Below, piece after piece: positions 14,083 to 23,706 of a DNA stretch of 35,350 nucleotides; positions within the stretch are counted from its first letter, which is position 1; each line of letters starts with the position of its first letter. Source of the stretch: a virus; the IMG/VR virus record IMGVR_UViG_3300010370_000110, positions 1 through 35,350 of that record. The stretch is one strand, 5' to 3'. The notes under the pieces were generated by a model. It had not been told where the DNA came from. It saw only the letters and a program-made list of their open reading frames with translations, and did not search any database. The translations under genes and the position numbers were made by a program.

Positions 14083-15183
14083 ATGTCTACATACTTTACC
14101 CTTGATCTTGTTCCACAATTAGGCGGTCAATTAGGATCAATATCTGTTCGCGTGGTGCATCATGGCACCACGTCAGCAGTGTCATTGTATGCCGATAGCG
14201 CATTGACTAACCCGATTGCCAATCCGATTGTTATGGATTCCTATAACATATCCTTTTGGGTGGCTGATGGAACGGTTGAGTATGATTTGATATTGACTGG
14301 CGGAAATTTGCGCCGCGCCGTTACTGTTGAAAATATCTGGTCATTACCTGGCCCTGTATGGGCTGATATTTCTACGTTTTGGGCTGATGCTGAAACGGTT
14401 TGGGCGTGGATTTCACCTTATCACGTCACTGTTAAGACGATTCAAAACGTAGGGCAACTTTATACCGGCAATGATTTGATTCGTGCCGCTATGCGGCTTA
14501 TACAAGTTGCAGCGGTTGATACCGACCTGACAGCATCGGAATTGCGTGATGGACTTGAATCACTGAATCGCATGATTGACGCATGGGCAATGGAAGAACT
14601 CATGCTTTATCAGGTGACTCGTGAAACTTTCCCGTTAGCGGCAAGCCAGTTATCTTACAGCGTCGGACTTGGCGGTGATTTTGATACCGTACGGCCTACA
14701 AAACTGGTTGGCGCGTATCTGACTATCAGCACAGGCGCAATTCCAGTTGATTATCCCATGCAAGTCATTGGCTATGATGATTACAATGACATTCGACTGA
14801 AAACATTACAAACCAACTTCCCAAGCTATTGCTATTATGAGCCAGCATTTCCGTTAGCCAATTTGTACGTTTATCCGGTTTGTGCGGTCAATAACGAAAG
14901 CATTACGTTGACAAGCTGGAAACCGCTCGCAATGATTGCTGATCCAACGGCAGCCATTAGCTTGCCGCCTGGTTATTGGGAAGCATTGGTATTCAATCTG
15001 GCGGTCAGGATTGCCGAAGAATATCAGTTTGACATGAGGCCAACAACTATTGCAATTGCTGAATCATCGTTAAAAAAAATCAAGCGCATGAATCAGCGCA
15101 CGTTGACTTTGCAAACTGATGTTGCGCTGATGAGTACCAGTCAAATGCGTTACAACATTTATGCAGATGGCTACGGTCGCTAA
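14083..15183 (+). CDS. P22 gp4-like tail accessory protein with added N-terminal domain
   Basis: A 366-residue protein. The C-terminal part (about 125-366) matches the P22 gp4/head-completion family: YTGNDLIRAAMRLIQ, DGLESLNRMIDAWAMEELM, FPSYCYYEPAFPLANLYVYP, and PPGYWEALVFNLAVRIAEEY. gp4 rings sit under the portal and hold packaged DNA. P22 gp4 is about 166 residues, so this protein has some 120 extra N-terminal residues. They form a beta domain (NPIANPIVMDSYNISFW...) resembling the N-terminus of the tail fibre at 22197. A Trp/Ala linker (WADISTFWADAETVWAW) joins the two parts. Confidence 0.82.
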   Translation: MSTYFTLDLVPQLGGQLGSISVRVVHHGTTSAVSLYADSALTNPIANPIVMDSYNISFWVADGTVEYDLILTGGNLRRAVTVENIWSLPGPVWADISTFWADAETVWAWISPYHVTVKTIQNVGQLYTGNDLIRAAMRLIQVAAVDTDLTASELRDGLESLNRMIDAWAMEELMLYQVTRETFPLAASQLSYSVGLGGDFDTVRPTKLVGAYLTISTGAIPVDYPMQVIGYDDYNDIRLKTLQTNFPSYCYYEPAFPLANLYVYPVCAVNNESITLTSWKPLAMIADPTAAISLPPGYWEALVFNLAVRIAEEYQFDMRPTTIAIAESSLKKIKRMNQRTLTLQTDVALMSTSQMRYNIYADGYGR

Positions 15184-16826
15184 TGCCTAGTACGATCAAA
15201 CTTCCCATTCTTGGTCCTGGCGTCGATGGCAGATCACGCGCTATCACAGCACAGGTGCGTCAAAACATATTCCTTGAAGTCAAAAAGGAACAAGACAAAA
15301 GCGCGTTAGTGGCATACGGAACACCAGGATTGCGACTGTTCACCGATCTCGGCACTAATCCAGCGCGTGGCATGTGGTGGTTTCAGGCGCGTAATGTGCT
15401 GTATGTGGTAGTCAATAATCAGTTGATTGAAATTCGTGGCGATGGCGTCAGCACAGGTCGCGGCACGTTGTTAACCAACAGCGGAACCGTGTCGATGTCC
15501 GACAACGGGCAACAGCTTATGATCGTGGATGGCCCCAACGGTTATATTTTTCAGCCTGAAACAGCCGCATTAACATATAGCCGAACCGGAACGCTTGTCA
15601 CCGTTACTGAAACTCTCACAGACCGCGTGAACGGCGATGTAGTAACAATTGATGGCGACGCCAATATCCTTGCAGGAAACTACACCATCACCGTCACAGG
15701 CGCTAATTCGTGGACGTTTAACACGGTCGCCAGCGGTAGCGCGTCCGGCACTATCAAGGTAGTCAATAACTTCAGGAATATCACGGCGGCCAGCACTGGC
15801 GTAGATTTTCCAGGCGCTAACACGGTTGTGTTTCTTGATTCATATTTCATAATCAATAACCCTGGCACCAAGCAATTTTGGCTATCAGGGCAATACAACG
15901 GCCTATATTGGGATCCTTTGCAGTACGCCAGCAAAGAAGCATACACGGACGACCTGCAAGCCGTCACGGTGGACAACGGCAACCTTGTTTTGCTTGGCGC
16001 AATCTCACAAGAGTATTGGCAGAACGATGGCAGTTTCCCTTTTCCGTTATCCCGCATTGCTGGATCACCTACCGATATTGGCTTGGCGGCTCGATGGTCA
16101 ACGGCTCGATGTGGCGGTCAATTGTTCTACCTTGCGCGCACTCGGCGCGGTGGCTTGTCTGTAGTCAAAATACAAAACTATCAGCCTGTTGTCGTCTCTA
16201 CGACTGACCTTGACTATTTGTTTAGCCAGTACAGCAACCCAGGCGATGCTATAGCGTTTAGCTACCGTCAAAATGGGCATGAGTTTTATCAGATTTCATT
16301 CCAACAGGAAGGCGTAACGTGGCTTTATGACGACACAACCGAAGTGTGGTCAAAACTGCAATCGGGCCATGACACGCGGCATTACAGCAATAGATGCACT
16401 CAATTTATAAATCAGGAAATTGCAGCCGATTACCGCAACGGCAAACTGTACTATCTTGATCCTGAACACTACACGGACAACGGCGAAGAAATAGCGCGGG
16501 AACTAATAACACCGCATTTCTTTGCAGCCGATTCGTTCAACAAACTGCACATATACCGGCTAAGGCTTGATATGGAACAAGGTATCGGATTGGTTGATGG
16601 TCAGGGGTCTAATCCGCAAATTATGCTACAAGTAAGCCGTGATGGTGGTTTTACTTATGGTAATGAAATGTGGACGTCATTTGGGCGCATGGGTGAATAC
16701 AACAAACGTGCGGAATGGCGCAGACTTGGCGTATCTCGTAATTTCGTGTTTAAGTTTAGAATTACCGATCCCGTGAAAGTGATTTTCATTGCGGCGGCAG
16801 CAATGGCAACTCAGGCGGATAAATGA
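15183..16826 (+). CDS. P22 gp10-like packaged-DNA stabilisation protein
   Basis: A 547-residue beta-propeller-type hub protein. The opening IKLPILGPGVDGRSRAITAQ, followed by ARGMWWFQARNVLYVVVNNQL and CGGQLFYLARTRRGG, is typical of the gp10 family (P22 gp10 is about 470). gp10 hexamers bind below gp4 to close the portal channel and carry tailspikes. Its order after gp4 is the same as in P22-type tails. Start codon overlaps the gp4 stop by one base (TAATG). The extra length includes an insert near residues 120-200 with a repeat-rich TYSRTGTLVTVTETLTD segment. Confidence 0.85.
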   Translation: MPSTIKLPILGPGVDGRSRAITAQVRQNIFLEVKKEQDKSALVAYGTPGLRLFTDLGTNPARGMWWFQARNVLYVVVNNQLIEIRGDGVSTGRGTLLTNSGTVSMSDNGQQLMIVDGPNGYIFQPETAALTYSRTGTLVTVTETLTDRVNGDVVTIDGDANILAGNYTITVTGANSWTFNTVASGSASGTIKVVNNFRNITAASTGVDFPGANTVVFLDSYFIINNPGTKQFWLSGQYNGLYWDPLQYASKEAYTDDLQAVTVDNGNLVLLGAISQEYWQNDGSFPFPLSRIAGSPTDIGLAARWSTARCGGQLFYLARTRRGGLSVVKIQNYQPVVVSTTDLDYLFSQYSNPGDAIAFSYRQNGHEFYQISFQQEGVTWLYDDTTEVWSKLQSGHDTRHYSNRCTQFINQEIAADYRNGKLYYLDPEHYTDNGEEIARELITPHFFAADSFNKLHIYRLRLDMEQGIGLVDGQGSNPQIMLQVSRDGGFTYGNEMWTSFGRMGEYNKRAEWRRLGVSRNFVFKFRITDPVKVIFIAAAAMATQADK

Positions 16827-17527
16827 CATTCCCTCAACCGCCATTCCAATCTGTTGCTACCGACGCCAACGGAATTATGAAGCCGGTTTGGAAGCAATGG
16901 TTTGACCGTGTGCAAACGATTCTGGCGGCAATTACAGGAAACGGAACGACCGCTAACAGGCCAAGCACTTATGCGTTCACCGGCCAGCCATACTTTGATA
17001 CCGATGTCGGTCAACCGGTATTCTGGAATGGCTCAACATGGGTAACATGGTCAGGCCCTAAAGCGTATGGGCAATTCTACGATAACACCAATCAATTTGC
17101 GGCTAACACAACAACGGCTTATCCTGTTCAATTAGATACCATTGACGGGCATTATAACGTCACCGTGGTGGCGCTTACTAAGGTCACATTTGCAGTTGCA
17201 GGCGTGTATAATTGCCAATTTAGTATTCAGTTTGTCAGCACTGAAAATAATGCAACGCAACCGTCAGAAGTTAACATTTGGTTTCGACTTAACGGCGTTG
17301 ATATTATTGAAAGCAATAGCCAATACACAATCCCGAATAAACACGGCGGCCATGACGGTAAACTGATTGCGGCGTTAAATTTTATTCAAACGGTCAACGC
17401 TGGCGATTACATTGAACTTATCTGGCAAACTGAAAACACTAACATCTCAATTCAAACTTTACCGGCAGGCACAACACCAACAACACCGGTTACACCTAGC
17501 GTCATATTTACAGCGATTCAAATTTGA
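16823..17527 (+). CDS. Tail/neck structural protein (fibre-like)
   Basis: A 234-residue protein starting MTFPQPPFQSVATDANGIM and KQWFDRVQTI, then TGQPYFDTDVGQPVFWNGSTW, a small beta motif typical of phage neck and fibre proteins. The rest is a beta-sandwich resembling a TNF/C1q-like jelly roll (NQFAANTTTAYPV, YNCQFSIQFVS, GDYIEL). It overlaps gp10 by four bases. The C1q-like impression is by eye. Likely a virion appendage, perhaps the functional counterpart of the needle or spike in P22. Confidence 0.65.
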   Translation: MTFPQPPFQSVATDANGIMKPVWKQWFDRVQTILAAITGNGTTANRPSTYAFTGQPYFDTDVGQPVFWNGSTWVTWSGPKAYGQFYDNTNQFAANTTTAYPVQLDTIDGHYNVTVVALTKVTFAVAGVYNCQFSIQFVSTENNATQPSEVNIWFRLNGVDIIESNSQYTIPNKHGGHDGKLIAALNFIQTVNAGDYIELIWQTENTNISIQTLPAGTTPTTPVTPSVIFTAIQI

Positions 17528-17535
17528 GGTCAGAC

Positions 17536-17673
17536 ATGTTGAAAAAAGGATGCAGCAAGGAAACCATAGCCAAAAATATCAAGACTGAGGTTAAAGCCGG
17601 AAAGCCGGTAAAGCAAGCCGCTGCGATTGCTTATAGCATGGCCGGTAAGTCTAAGCCTAGCAAGAAGAAATGA
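17536..17673 (+). CDS. Small basic phage peptide (45 aa)
   Basis: A 45-residue Lys/Ala-rich peptide: MLKKGCSKETIAKNIKTEV, then AGKPVKQAAAIAYSMAGK and a KPSKKK tail. The pattern S-x-x-T-I-x-x-N-I ... GKPxKQAxAIA is recurrent in podovirus structural regions. Its role is unknown; DNA binding in the virion is possible given its charge. It starts eight bases after the previous stop and overlaps the next gene as ATGA. Confidence 0.7.
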   Translation: MLKKGCSKETIAKNIKTEVKAGKPVKQAAAIAYSMAGKSKPSKKK

Positions 17674-18125
17674 GCAACGCGCTTCAGTTAACACCTAAAC
17701 AAAAAATTGCATCTTTGTTGGCGATGATGCAATCCAGTTATGAAAATAACTCGCTGGTAGAAACTGACGTACCTATTGAACATTATCACGCTGAAGGATT
17801 ATACGGGCGCAGAATGTATTCTCCCGCTAATACGCTAATCATTAGCAAGGTGCATTGTTCACAACAATTTACTATTGCACTTAAAGGTAAATGTCGCGTC
17901 TTGGATCAAGACGGCAACAAGTATGATATTGAAGCGCCATCCGTGTTTGTGACCGAAAAAGGCACGCAACGCGCAATCTATTGCTATGATGAAGTGGAAT
18001 GGATAACGGTTCATTCTAGCGATTCGACTGATATAGATGAGATTGAATCCAAGATATTTTGCGATAGTTTTGAGGAATTTGACTCTAAGATGAGTATTCA
18101 CGAATTGATTACGGCGGAGCATTGA
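17670..18125 (+). CDS. Cupin-like phage protein
   Basis: A 151-residue protein with a single beta-barrel pattern: HYHAEGLYGRRMYSPANT, then SQQFTIALKGKCRVLDQDGN, then APSVFVTEKGTQRAIYC and WITVHSSDSTDIDEIES. It matches a phage-specific cupin group found near tail genes of podoviruses. The usual metal-binding HxH is reduced to HYH near residue 33, so enzymatic activity is uncertain. An acidic tail follows the barrel. Confidence 0.6.
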   Translation: MSNALQLTPKQKIASLLAMMQSSYENNSLVETDVPIEHYHAEGLYGRRMYSPANTLIISKVHCSQQFTIALKGKCRVLDQDGNKYDIEAPSVFVTEKGTQRAIYCYDEVEWITVHSSDSTDIDEIESKIFCDSFEEFDSKMSIHELITAEH

Positions 18126-18126
18126 C

Positions 18127-19071
18127 ATGGCAGGAATAATCACAGCGGCTGGTATTGCTGCGGCGGGATCATTAGCTGGCGCTGGCATTAGCGCCGCTGG
18201 TGCATCCGCTGGTGCGGCGCAACAAGAAAAGATTGCAAAGCAGCAAATGGCATATCTTCGTGATATGTACAACAAAAGCGCCAGCAATCTCAATCCATAC
18301 CTTAGAACAGGAAGGCAAGCTACAAAAGCATACCGCGAACAAATGAAGGGTTGGGCCAATCCTGAGCAATATGCACAGTATCAAACTGATCTGAGTCAGT
18401 ACCGCACGCCGTACACCATGGAGCAATATCAGCAGTCTCCTCTGTATACGCCAATGGTGCGCAATTTGGCGGAACTGCAAGCAACTCCAGGCTATCAGTT
18501 TGAATTGGAGCAAGGATTGCAGGCCCTAGGACAGGGTGCGGCGGCACGCGGTGGATTGCTTTCAGGCGCTCAACAAAAGGCAGCGATGAAATATGGGCAA
18601 GGCGTTGCATCTACTGGTTTTCAAAATGCGTGGCAAAGAGCGCAACAGGCATATGGCAAAGCATTTGAGCAAAACATTAATCAGCAGCAACAGTATGGCA
18701 CATCGCAACTTCAGCAGAATCAACAAAATTACGCGCAGCGGTTAGGTTCACGCGCTCAAGCGGCTGATATTTACGGCAACGCGGCTAATCTTGGCGCTCA
18801 ATCAGCGGCTAATTTGGGACGCATAGGAACCGGCACAGCGGCTGAAATGGCAGCGCCGTATAAATCACTTACAGAAGCGAGTGGCGTTGGCGCAATGGCC
18901 CCGTATGCGGCCATAGGCGGCATTTTATCTAATGCTGGATCAATTTATAACGAGGGTCGCCGCATTTACGACGCCACTCAGGATACTGGTTCAATAAGCG
19001 GAAGCACTCCCAACAGTCAGCTACCATGGGGAATGCGCGGCGATAATTGGAAATATGGCATTGGCAAATAA
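18127..19071 (+). CDS. Ejection (internal virion) protein A
   Basis: A 314-residue protein. The N-terminal 40 residues are a Gly/Ala-rich hydrophobic helix (MAGIITAAGIAAAGSLAGAG). A long Gln/Ala/Tyr-rich helical region follows, including LEQGLQALGQGAAARGGLLSG and QQQYGTSQLQQN. This composition and place match the DNA-transfer or ejection proteins of P22-like phages (gp7/gp16/gp20 type) and similar proteins labelled DNA transfer protein. These leave the capsid first and form a conduit across the cell envelope. A GGAG ribosome site lies before the ATG. Confidence 0.75.
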   Translation: MAGIITAAGIAAAGSLAGAGISAAGASAGAAQQEKIAKQQMAYLRDMYNKSASNLNPYLRTGRQATKAYREQMKGWANPEQYAQYQTDLSQYRTPYTMEQYQQSPLYTPMVRNLAELQATPGYQFELEQGLQALGQGAAARGGLLSGAQQKAAMKYGQGVASTGFQNAWQRAQQAYGKAFEQNINQQQQYGTSQLQQNQQNYAQRLGSRAQAADIYGNAANLGAQSAANLGRIGTGTAAEMAAPYKSLTEASGVGAMAPYAAIGGILSNAGSIYNEGRRIYDATQDTGSISGSTPNSQLPWGMRGDNWKYGIGK

Positions 19072-19085
19072 CTTAGAGTAAAAAC

Positions 19086-20507
19086 ATGGGCGATTTAACT
19101 GAATTGTATAGTAACCTGTTAAGCCAAGCCGCTGATCCGATGCGCGGTTATCGAGCAATGCAAGAGCAGGAAGTTCGCAACATGGAATTGCTAGACAAGC
19201 GCAGACAGTTTGAAGCAGAGCAACAATTGCGCGAATTGTTCCAGCGAAATGCTAACCCGAATGCGTCTGAAATCGGCGCAATTAGCCCGCAGTTTGCCCA
19301 GCAGTACAGTAGAAGTCAGTTTGATATGATGAGGCAACAAGTTGACATGCAAAACATTGCAAGCCAAATGGAAGAGCGGCAGCGCAAGCAATTATATGAA
19401 GAATCTAAAATAAGAGCGCATGCCTTTGCGCCGATTGCAGAGCAATATAAGCGCAATGTGACAACCATGGGCGAACAACAAGCGCGTGCAAAATATAATG
19501 CTGATATGGGTTTTGCTATTGCTTCTTTAGAAGACTCTGGCATTAAAATGCCGCAGAACTTTAATCCTAAAAAAGCAACGCCAGAAGCAATTCTGAATAC
19601 AGCTATTGGCTTTGATTATAAATCACCATACATGGAACAAAAGGCGGCTATTGAAAAGGAAGCCGGTATACGTCAGTTGCCACAAAGTGTCATGACTCCG
19701 CAAGGCCCGATGCTACAGCCTGGTATTCCAAAACAAGACGAACAGACATTGGAACCCGCTGACGTCGTGCCAGGCTCACTCTCTGAGGCGCTTACGGATG
19801 CAGATATTCAGATGATGCAACAACAGTTTCAATCATTGCCGAATGGTAGCCCTGAAAAAGTCAGGATCGGCGCTATGTTGGCTGATGCGGTTAAACAAAG
19901 GCTACCCTCCGGCCAGTTTATAACGCCGGAACAGCGTCAGCAACGCGAAGCTGAAGGTAAAGCTAGAGAAGTAACTGCGGCTGAAGAAGCTAAAGGCGAA
20001 GTAGAAAAAAAGGCAGAAGCAAAAGATAAGTTTGCTCTGATTGCGGCATTACCTAATGATTCAGAAGTGCTGGATTTATTGCAAAAATCAATCACTGGCG
20101 CACCTGAAGCATTGCTGAAAGGCCCAGTTGCATCAGCATTGCATATTGAAAACCAAGCGCAAACAGCAACTACGGTGCTAAAATCACTGGCGCAAACGGT
20201 GAAAAACTTAGCTACAAAAGCTAAAGGCGATCTTAATTTGCAAGAAGTAAAGGATTATGATGCGGCTATGGGTGCTTTGGCTAATGAAGATTTAACGCCC
20301 ATGGCGCGATACGCGGCCTATACAACGGCTGTCGGTATTGTGAAACGCAAATTATCAGCACAACATCCAGACCTTGCCGCACAATATCAAGGCAATGCTC
20401 CCAAGGATGCTATACCAACACCAAAGACAATAGAAGAAGCTAAAGCGTTGCCAAAAGGTACAGTTTTTAGAGTGCCGGAAACTGGCGAATTGAGGATCAA
20501 CCAATGA
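19086..20507 (+). CDS. Ejection (internal virion) protein B
   Basis: A 473-residue, mostly helical protein rich in Gln, Ala, Glu and Met (QQEVRNMELLDKRRQFEAEQQ, EEAKGEVEKKAEAKDKF). A Pro-rich low-complexity patch lies around residues 200-225. Second of three consecutive ejection-type genes, it overlaps the next by four bases. The C-terminal end (PKGTVFRVPETGELRINQ) looks like a small capping domain. The role in DNA delivery is inferred from composition and neighbours; no direct family motif is recognised. Confidence 0.7.
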   Translation: MGDLTELYSNLLSQAADPMRGYRAMQEQEVRNMELLDKRRQFEAEQQLRELFQRNANPNASEIGAISPQFAQQYSRSQFDMMRQQVDMQNIASQMEERQRKQLYEESKIRAHAFAPIAEQYKRNVTTMGEQQARAKYNADMGFAIASLEDSGIKMPQNFNPKKATPEAILNTAIGFDYKSPYMEQKAAIEKEAGIRQLPQSVMTPQGPMLQPGIPKQDEQTLEPADVVPGSLSEALTDADIQMMQQQFQSLPNGSPEKVRIGAMLADAVKQRLPSGQFITPEQRQQREAEGKAREVTAAEEAKGEVEKKAEAKDKFALIAALPNDSEVLDLLQKSITGAPEALLKGPVASALHIENQAQTATTVLKSLAQTVKNLATKAKGDLNLQEVKDYDAAMGALANEDLTPMARYAAYTTAVGIVKRKLSAQHPDLAAQYQGNAPKDAIPTPKTIEEAKALPKGTVFRVPETGELRINQ

Positions 20508-22192
20508 GCGAATGGGATCAATTTCCGAAAGCAAACGATTGGAATTCTTTTCCATTGGCTTCAACGCCAATGCCACCCGCCAAAGCGTTTGGCGCTGGAT
20601 TAGGTTATGAACTGAAGCGTGGTGCTGCGGGCATTGCAAGACCATTTGAGCGTTATTTGCCTGAGTCATTGCGTCCGGCATCGCCAGAAGAATTAAACGC
20701 AGCAGAGCAAGAATTGGCTATGCGTGGCGGCGGATATGGAACCGCCGGGCGAATTGCTGGGGAAATTGCAAAGTCAGCGCCAGTTATGATGATTCCTGGC
20801 GTTGGGTTGCCGAGTGCAATCGGTCGCGTTGCTACCAGTGCTGGATTGGCGGCATTGCTTGAACCAGAAAAGCGCGGACAAGCGGCTTTATATGGCGCTG
20901 GCGGTGCGTTAGGCGGTGAGGCAGTGCCTTATATTGGCGGCACCATTAAACGCGCTAATGAGCCATTATATGAAGGCGGTCAGCAAAACATTATAGCGCG
21001 GGCGTTACGTCGTTTTGTTGGTGGACGATCAGAAGATATTGCTCAAGAATTGACTGCTGCAAAATCAATGACGCCAGGCGTTGAATATACAGCATCAGAA
21101 GCAGCACCCAGCAGCGGCGGATTAGCGGCCATGCAAAGATGGGCTGAACAAGCGGCCCCAGAAGATTACGCATTTAGGCGCAAACAAAATGTTGAGGCAA
21201 GAAGGGCAGCTTTAGAAGGTATTGCTGGATCAGAGCCTGAAAGGTTAGCGGCATTAGCTGAACGTGAAAGCGTTACAAAGCCATTGTACGAACAAGCCAT
21301 GTCTGAAATGGTGCCGGTGGATGAGTCTTTACGTATTTTGTTAAAGCGTCCCAGCATGCAAAGTGCATTTAATCAGGCAAAAGCCATATCAGCCGAACAA
21401 GGAAAACCAATCCCAGCAGATTTACAGAAAGCTATTTTGTCCGGTGAAATTCCCGCCGAAATATCGGGCGAAGCGTTGCATTGGATTAAGTTGGGATTAG
21501 ATGAGTTGCGTAGTTTGCCAACAGAATCAATCGGCAAAGTACAACAACGCGCAATCAAAGACACAGTAAACGCTTTTGAAGATTGGCGTGGTCAGAACAT
21601 TCCGATTTATGGACAAGCACAATCAGAATTTGCGCGTTTGTCAAAACCAATTACCCGCATGGATGTTGGGCAAGCTTTATATGAAAAGGTGGCCCCAGCA
21701 TTGTCTGATTACGGCGTGTTGACTCGTGAAACACCTGAACGTTTTGCGGCGGCCTTACGTGCTGGCGATGTGACAGCACAAAAAGCAACTGGTTTTGGTG
21801 GCGCAAGATTGGCAGACATTATGACGCCAGACGATTTGCGCATGTATTCATCAGTTGCTAATGATCTGACTAGACAAGCGCAATCTGGGACTGCCGGTAG
21901 AGGTATTGGTTCTAATACTTTCCAAAATTTAGCCATGCAAAACTTGGCTGAACGCGCTGGGTTTCCTGGGAAAATGTTAGGCAAAGCCACTCGATTACCG
22001 CTAATTGATTACGCTTACACAAGAGCAGAGCAGGAAATGCAAAAACAGTTAGCTGAAACTCTGTTAAATCCAGAAGTTACAGCGCAATTATTACGGCGTA
22101 ATGCAGGCCCATTAGAGCAATTATTCTCTAGGAATATGCCTCGTGGATTTAGTGCAGTTGGCTCCGCTGCCGGTTCATTCCAAAACAGGTAA
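20504..22192 (+). CDS. Ejection (internal virion) protein C with GxxxG hydrophobic segments
   Basis: A 562-residue protein opening with Trp-rich MSEWDQFPKANDWNSFPL, an aromatic N-terminal motif found in many large phage internal proteins. Residues about 30-150 hold several Gly/Ala hydrophobic stretches (GYGTAGRIAGEIAK, LYGAGGALGGEAVPYIGG) able to insert in membranes. The remainder is long helices. As the largest of the three ejection proteins it may be the pore-forming member. The function is inferred. Confidence 0.72.
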   Translation: MSEWDQFPKANDWNSFPLASTPMPPAKAFGAGLGYELKRGAAGIARPFERYLPESLRPASPEELNAAEQELAMRGGGYGTAGRIAGEIAKSAPVMMIPGVGLPSAIGRVATSAGLAALLEPEKRGQAALYGAGGALGGEAVPYIGGTIKRANEPLYEGGQQNIIARALRRFVGGRSEDIAQELTAAKSMTPGVEYTASEAAPSSGGLAAMQRWAEQAAPEDYAFRRKQNVEARRAALEGIAGSEPERLAALAERESVTKPLYEQAMSEMVPVDESLRILLKRPSMQSAFNQAKAISAEQGKPIPADLQKAILSGEIPAEISGEALHWIKLGLDELRSLPTESIGKVQQRAIKDTVNAFEDWRGQNIPIYGQAQSEFARLSKPITRMDVGQALYEKVAPALSDYGVLTRETPERFAAALRAGDVTAQKATGFGGARLADIMTPDDLRMYSSVANDLTRQAQSGTAGRGIGSNTFQNLAMQNLAERAGFPGKMLGKATRLPLIDYAYTRAEQEMQKQLAETLLNPEVTAQLLRRNAGPLEQLFSRNMPRGFSAVGSAAGSFQNR

Positions 22193-22196
22193 ACCA

Positions 22197-23237
22197 ATGA
22201 CAACCTACCTTTGCCCAATTCTCCAGGATTCCCAGTTCACCGATAACGGTAACTTCCTTGCATCTGGTTTAATCTGGTTCTATGAAGCCGGTTCGACTAC
22301 ACCGTTAGCGGCTTACACAACGCAGTCAGGCGTATCGACGTGGCCCAATCCAATAGTCTTAAACGCACGCGGTGAAACTGGCGGCACCATATGGCTGGCG
22401 GCTGGTCAGGCTTATAAGATAGTGCTAGAAGGGCCACCGGAATACGGTGACACGCACGGCGTTGTGATTAGCACGTTTGATAATGTGCAAGGCGTTAACG
22501 ATCCTGCTTCACCGACCGGCGGAACGGCTCAGAATTGGTATACCTTTGCAGGTTCTCCGGTTTTTGTATCCGGCACACAATTTACTCTTGCGGGCGATCA
22601 AACTAGCACGTTTCAAGTCAATCGCAGAATCCGCACGCAGAATAGCGGCGGCGTGCGTTACAGCACAATCACTGCGTCAGTTTATACTACGCTGACAACT
22701 GTCACTGTAGCAAATGACTCCGGCTCACTTGATACGGGCCTGAATAGCGTTGATTATGGTTTGATTGAAATAGGCACACGTCCAAGCATACCGCTCAATC
22801 AACGTTTGTTTACAACTAGTTCACCAACATTTGCAAGTGCAACTATTCCCACGCTGAACGGCGCTATAGCGGCCCCTGGTGGCATCACTGGCACATGTTC
22901 AGCGACAAGTCAGACCAACTTTGCATCCCTCACATTAGGCGGCAGTCAGGTATGGGCCAATAGCAACAATCCCGTTAGTTTGAGCGGGCCAGGCTATGCT
23001 AATTTTGCTAACGGATTGCAAGTTAGATGGGGTACTAATGTCACTGTGCCAGGCAGTGGAGACATTACATATTCTTTGGCATTTAGCACCAATACTTTAT
23101 CAGCAACGGCGGTCAGCCATCAGCCATCAATCAATACTAATGGCGCTGTCACCCTAACTACCGCAGGATTTGTAGCTTCTAAATTTGTTGTTTTTTCAGC
23201 AGGCGCTACAATTTCATACATTGCTATAGGATACTAA
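22197..23237 (+). CDS. Tail fibre / host-adsorption protein
   Basis: A 346-residue protein. The N-terminal domain (residues 1-100: GLIWFYEAGSTTPLAAYT, PNPIVLNARGETGGTIWL) is a known fibre-base beta domain. The middle and end are Ser/Thr/Gly/Asn-rich beta repeats finishing in a small hydrophobic cap. I took the ATG at 22197 rather than an in-frame GTG at 22143, which would overlap the previous gene by 50 bases. A tail-fibre assembly protein follows, as is usual. Confidence 0.78.
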   Translation: MTTYLCPILQDSQFTDNGNFLASGLIWFYEAGSTTPLAAYTTQSGVSTWPNPIVLNARGETGGTIWLAAGQAYKIVLEGPPEYGDTHGVVISTFDNVQGVNDPASPTGGTAQNWYTFAGSPVFVSGTQFTLAGDQTSTFQVNRRIRTQNSGGVRYSTITASVYTTLTTVTVANDSGSLDTGLNSVDYGLIEIGTRPSIPLNQRLFTTSSPTFASATIPTLNGAIAAPGGITGTCSATSQTNFASLTLGGSQVWANSNNPVSLSGPGYANFANGLQVRWGTNVTVPGSGDITYSLAFSTNTLSATAVSHQPSINTNGAVTLTTAGFVASKFVVFSAGATISYIAIGY

Positions 23238-23238
23238 T

Positions 23239-23706
23239 ATGTCCACCTATTATTACGCACCATCTACCCAAGGATTCTACCTTGACGGACTGAATCAAAA
23301 CATTCCTGACGATGCCATTATTCTTACTGAACAGCAATGGATGGATTTGGTAAACGGCAAAGCCGAAGGCAAATTGATTGACGTGGTTGACGGCGTACCG
23401 ACGCTTGTTGACCCGCCAGCGCCAACACCAAGCCAGATTGTCACGGCTCAAGAATCTGTGGTACGCGCATATCTGAACGCTGGCGCGGCTCAACGTCACT
23501 ATGACAGCATCACGACCGTTTGCAGTTACGCAACCAGCACAAATGTACAATTTAAGGCTGATGCTGATGCGTGTATCCCATGGCGCGATGCCTGTTGGGA
23601 ACACTATTTGATATATGTGCAGTCTGTTGCGTCTGGCGCACCGCCATGGACTGATGCTGAATTGATAACCGATCTACCTGTATTAGTGTGGCCTGATGTT
23701 GTCTAA
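23239..23706 (+). CDS. Tail fibre assembly-like protein
   Basis: A 155-residue protein starting MSTYYYAPSTQGFYLDGLN, then ILTEQQWMDLVNGKAEGK and a DGVPTLVDPPAPT segment. This is the layout of phage tail-fibre assembly chaperones (N-terminal xxFY...G, central Trp motif, Pro-rich linker). The C-terminal half has Cys and Trp residues (CIPWRDACWEHY) instead of the usual helix. It would help fold or attach the fibre encoded just upstream. It overlaps the next small gene by 11 bases. Confidence 0.7.
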   Translation: MSTYYYAPSTQGFYLDGLNQNIPDDAIILTEQQWMDLVNGKAEGKLIDVVDGVPTLVDPPAPTPSQIVTAQESVVRAYLNAGAAQRHYDSITTVCSYATSTNVQFKADADACIPWRDACWEHYLIYVQSVASGAPPWTDAELITDLPVLVWPDVV

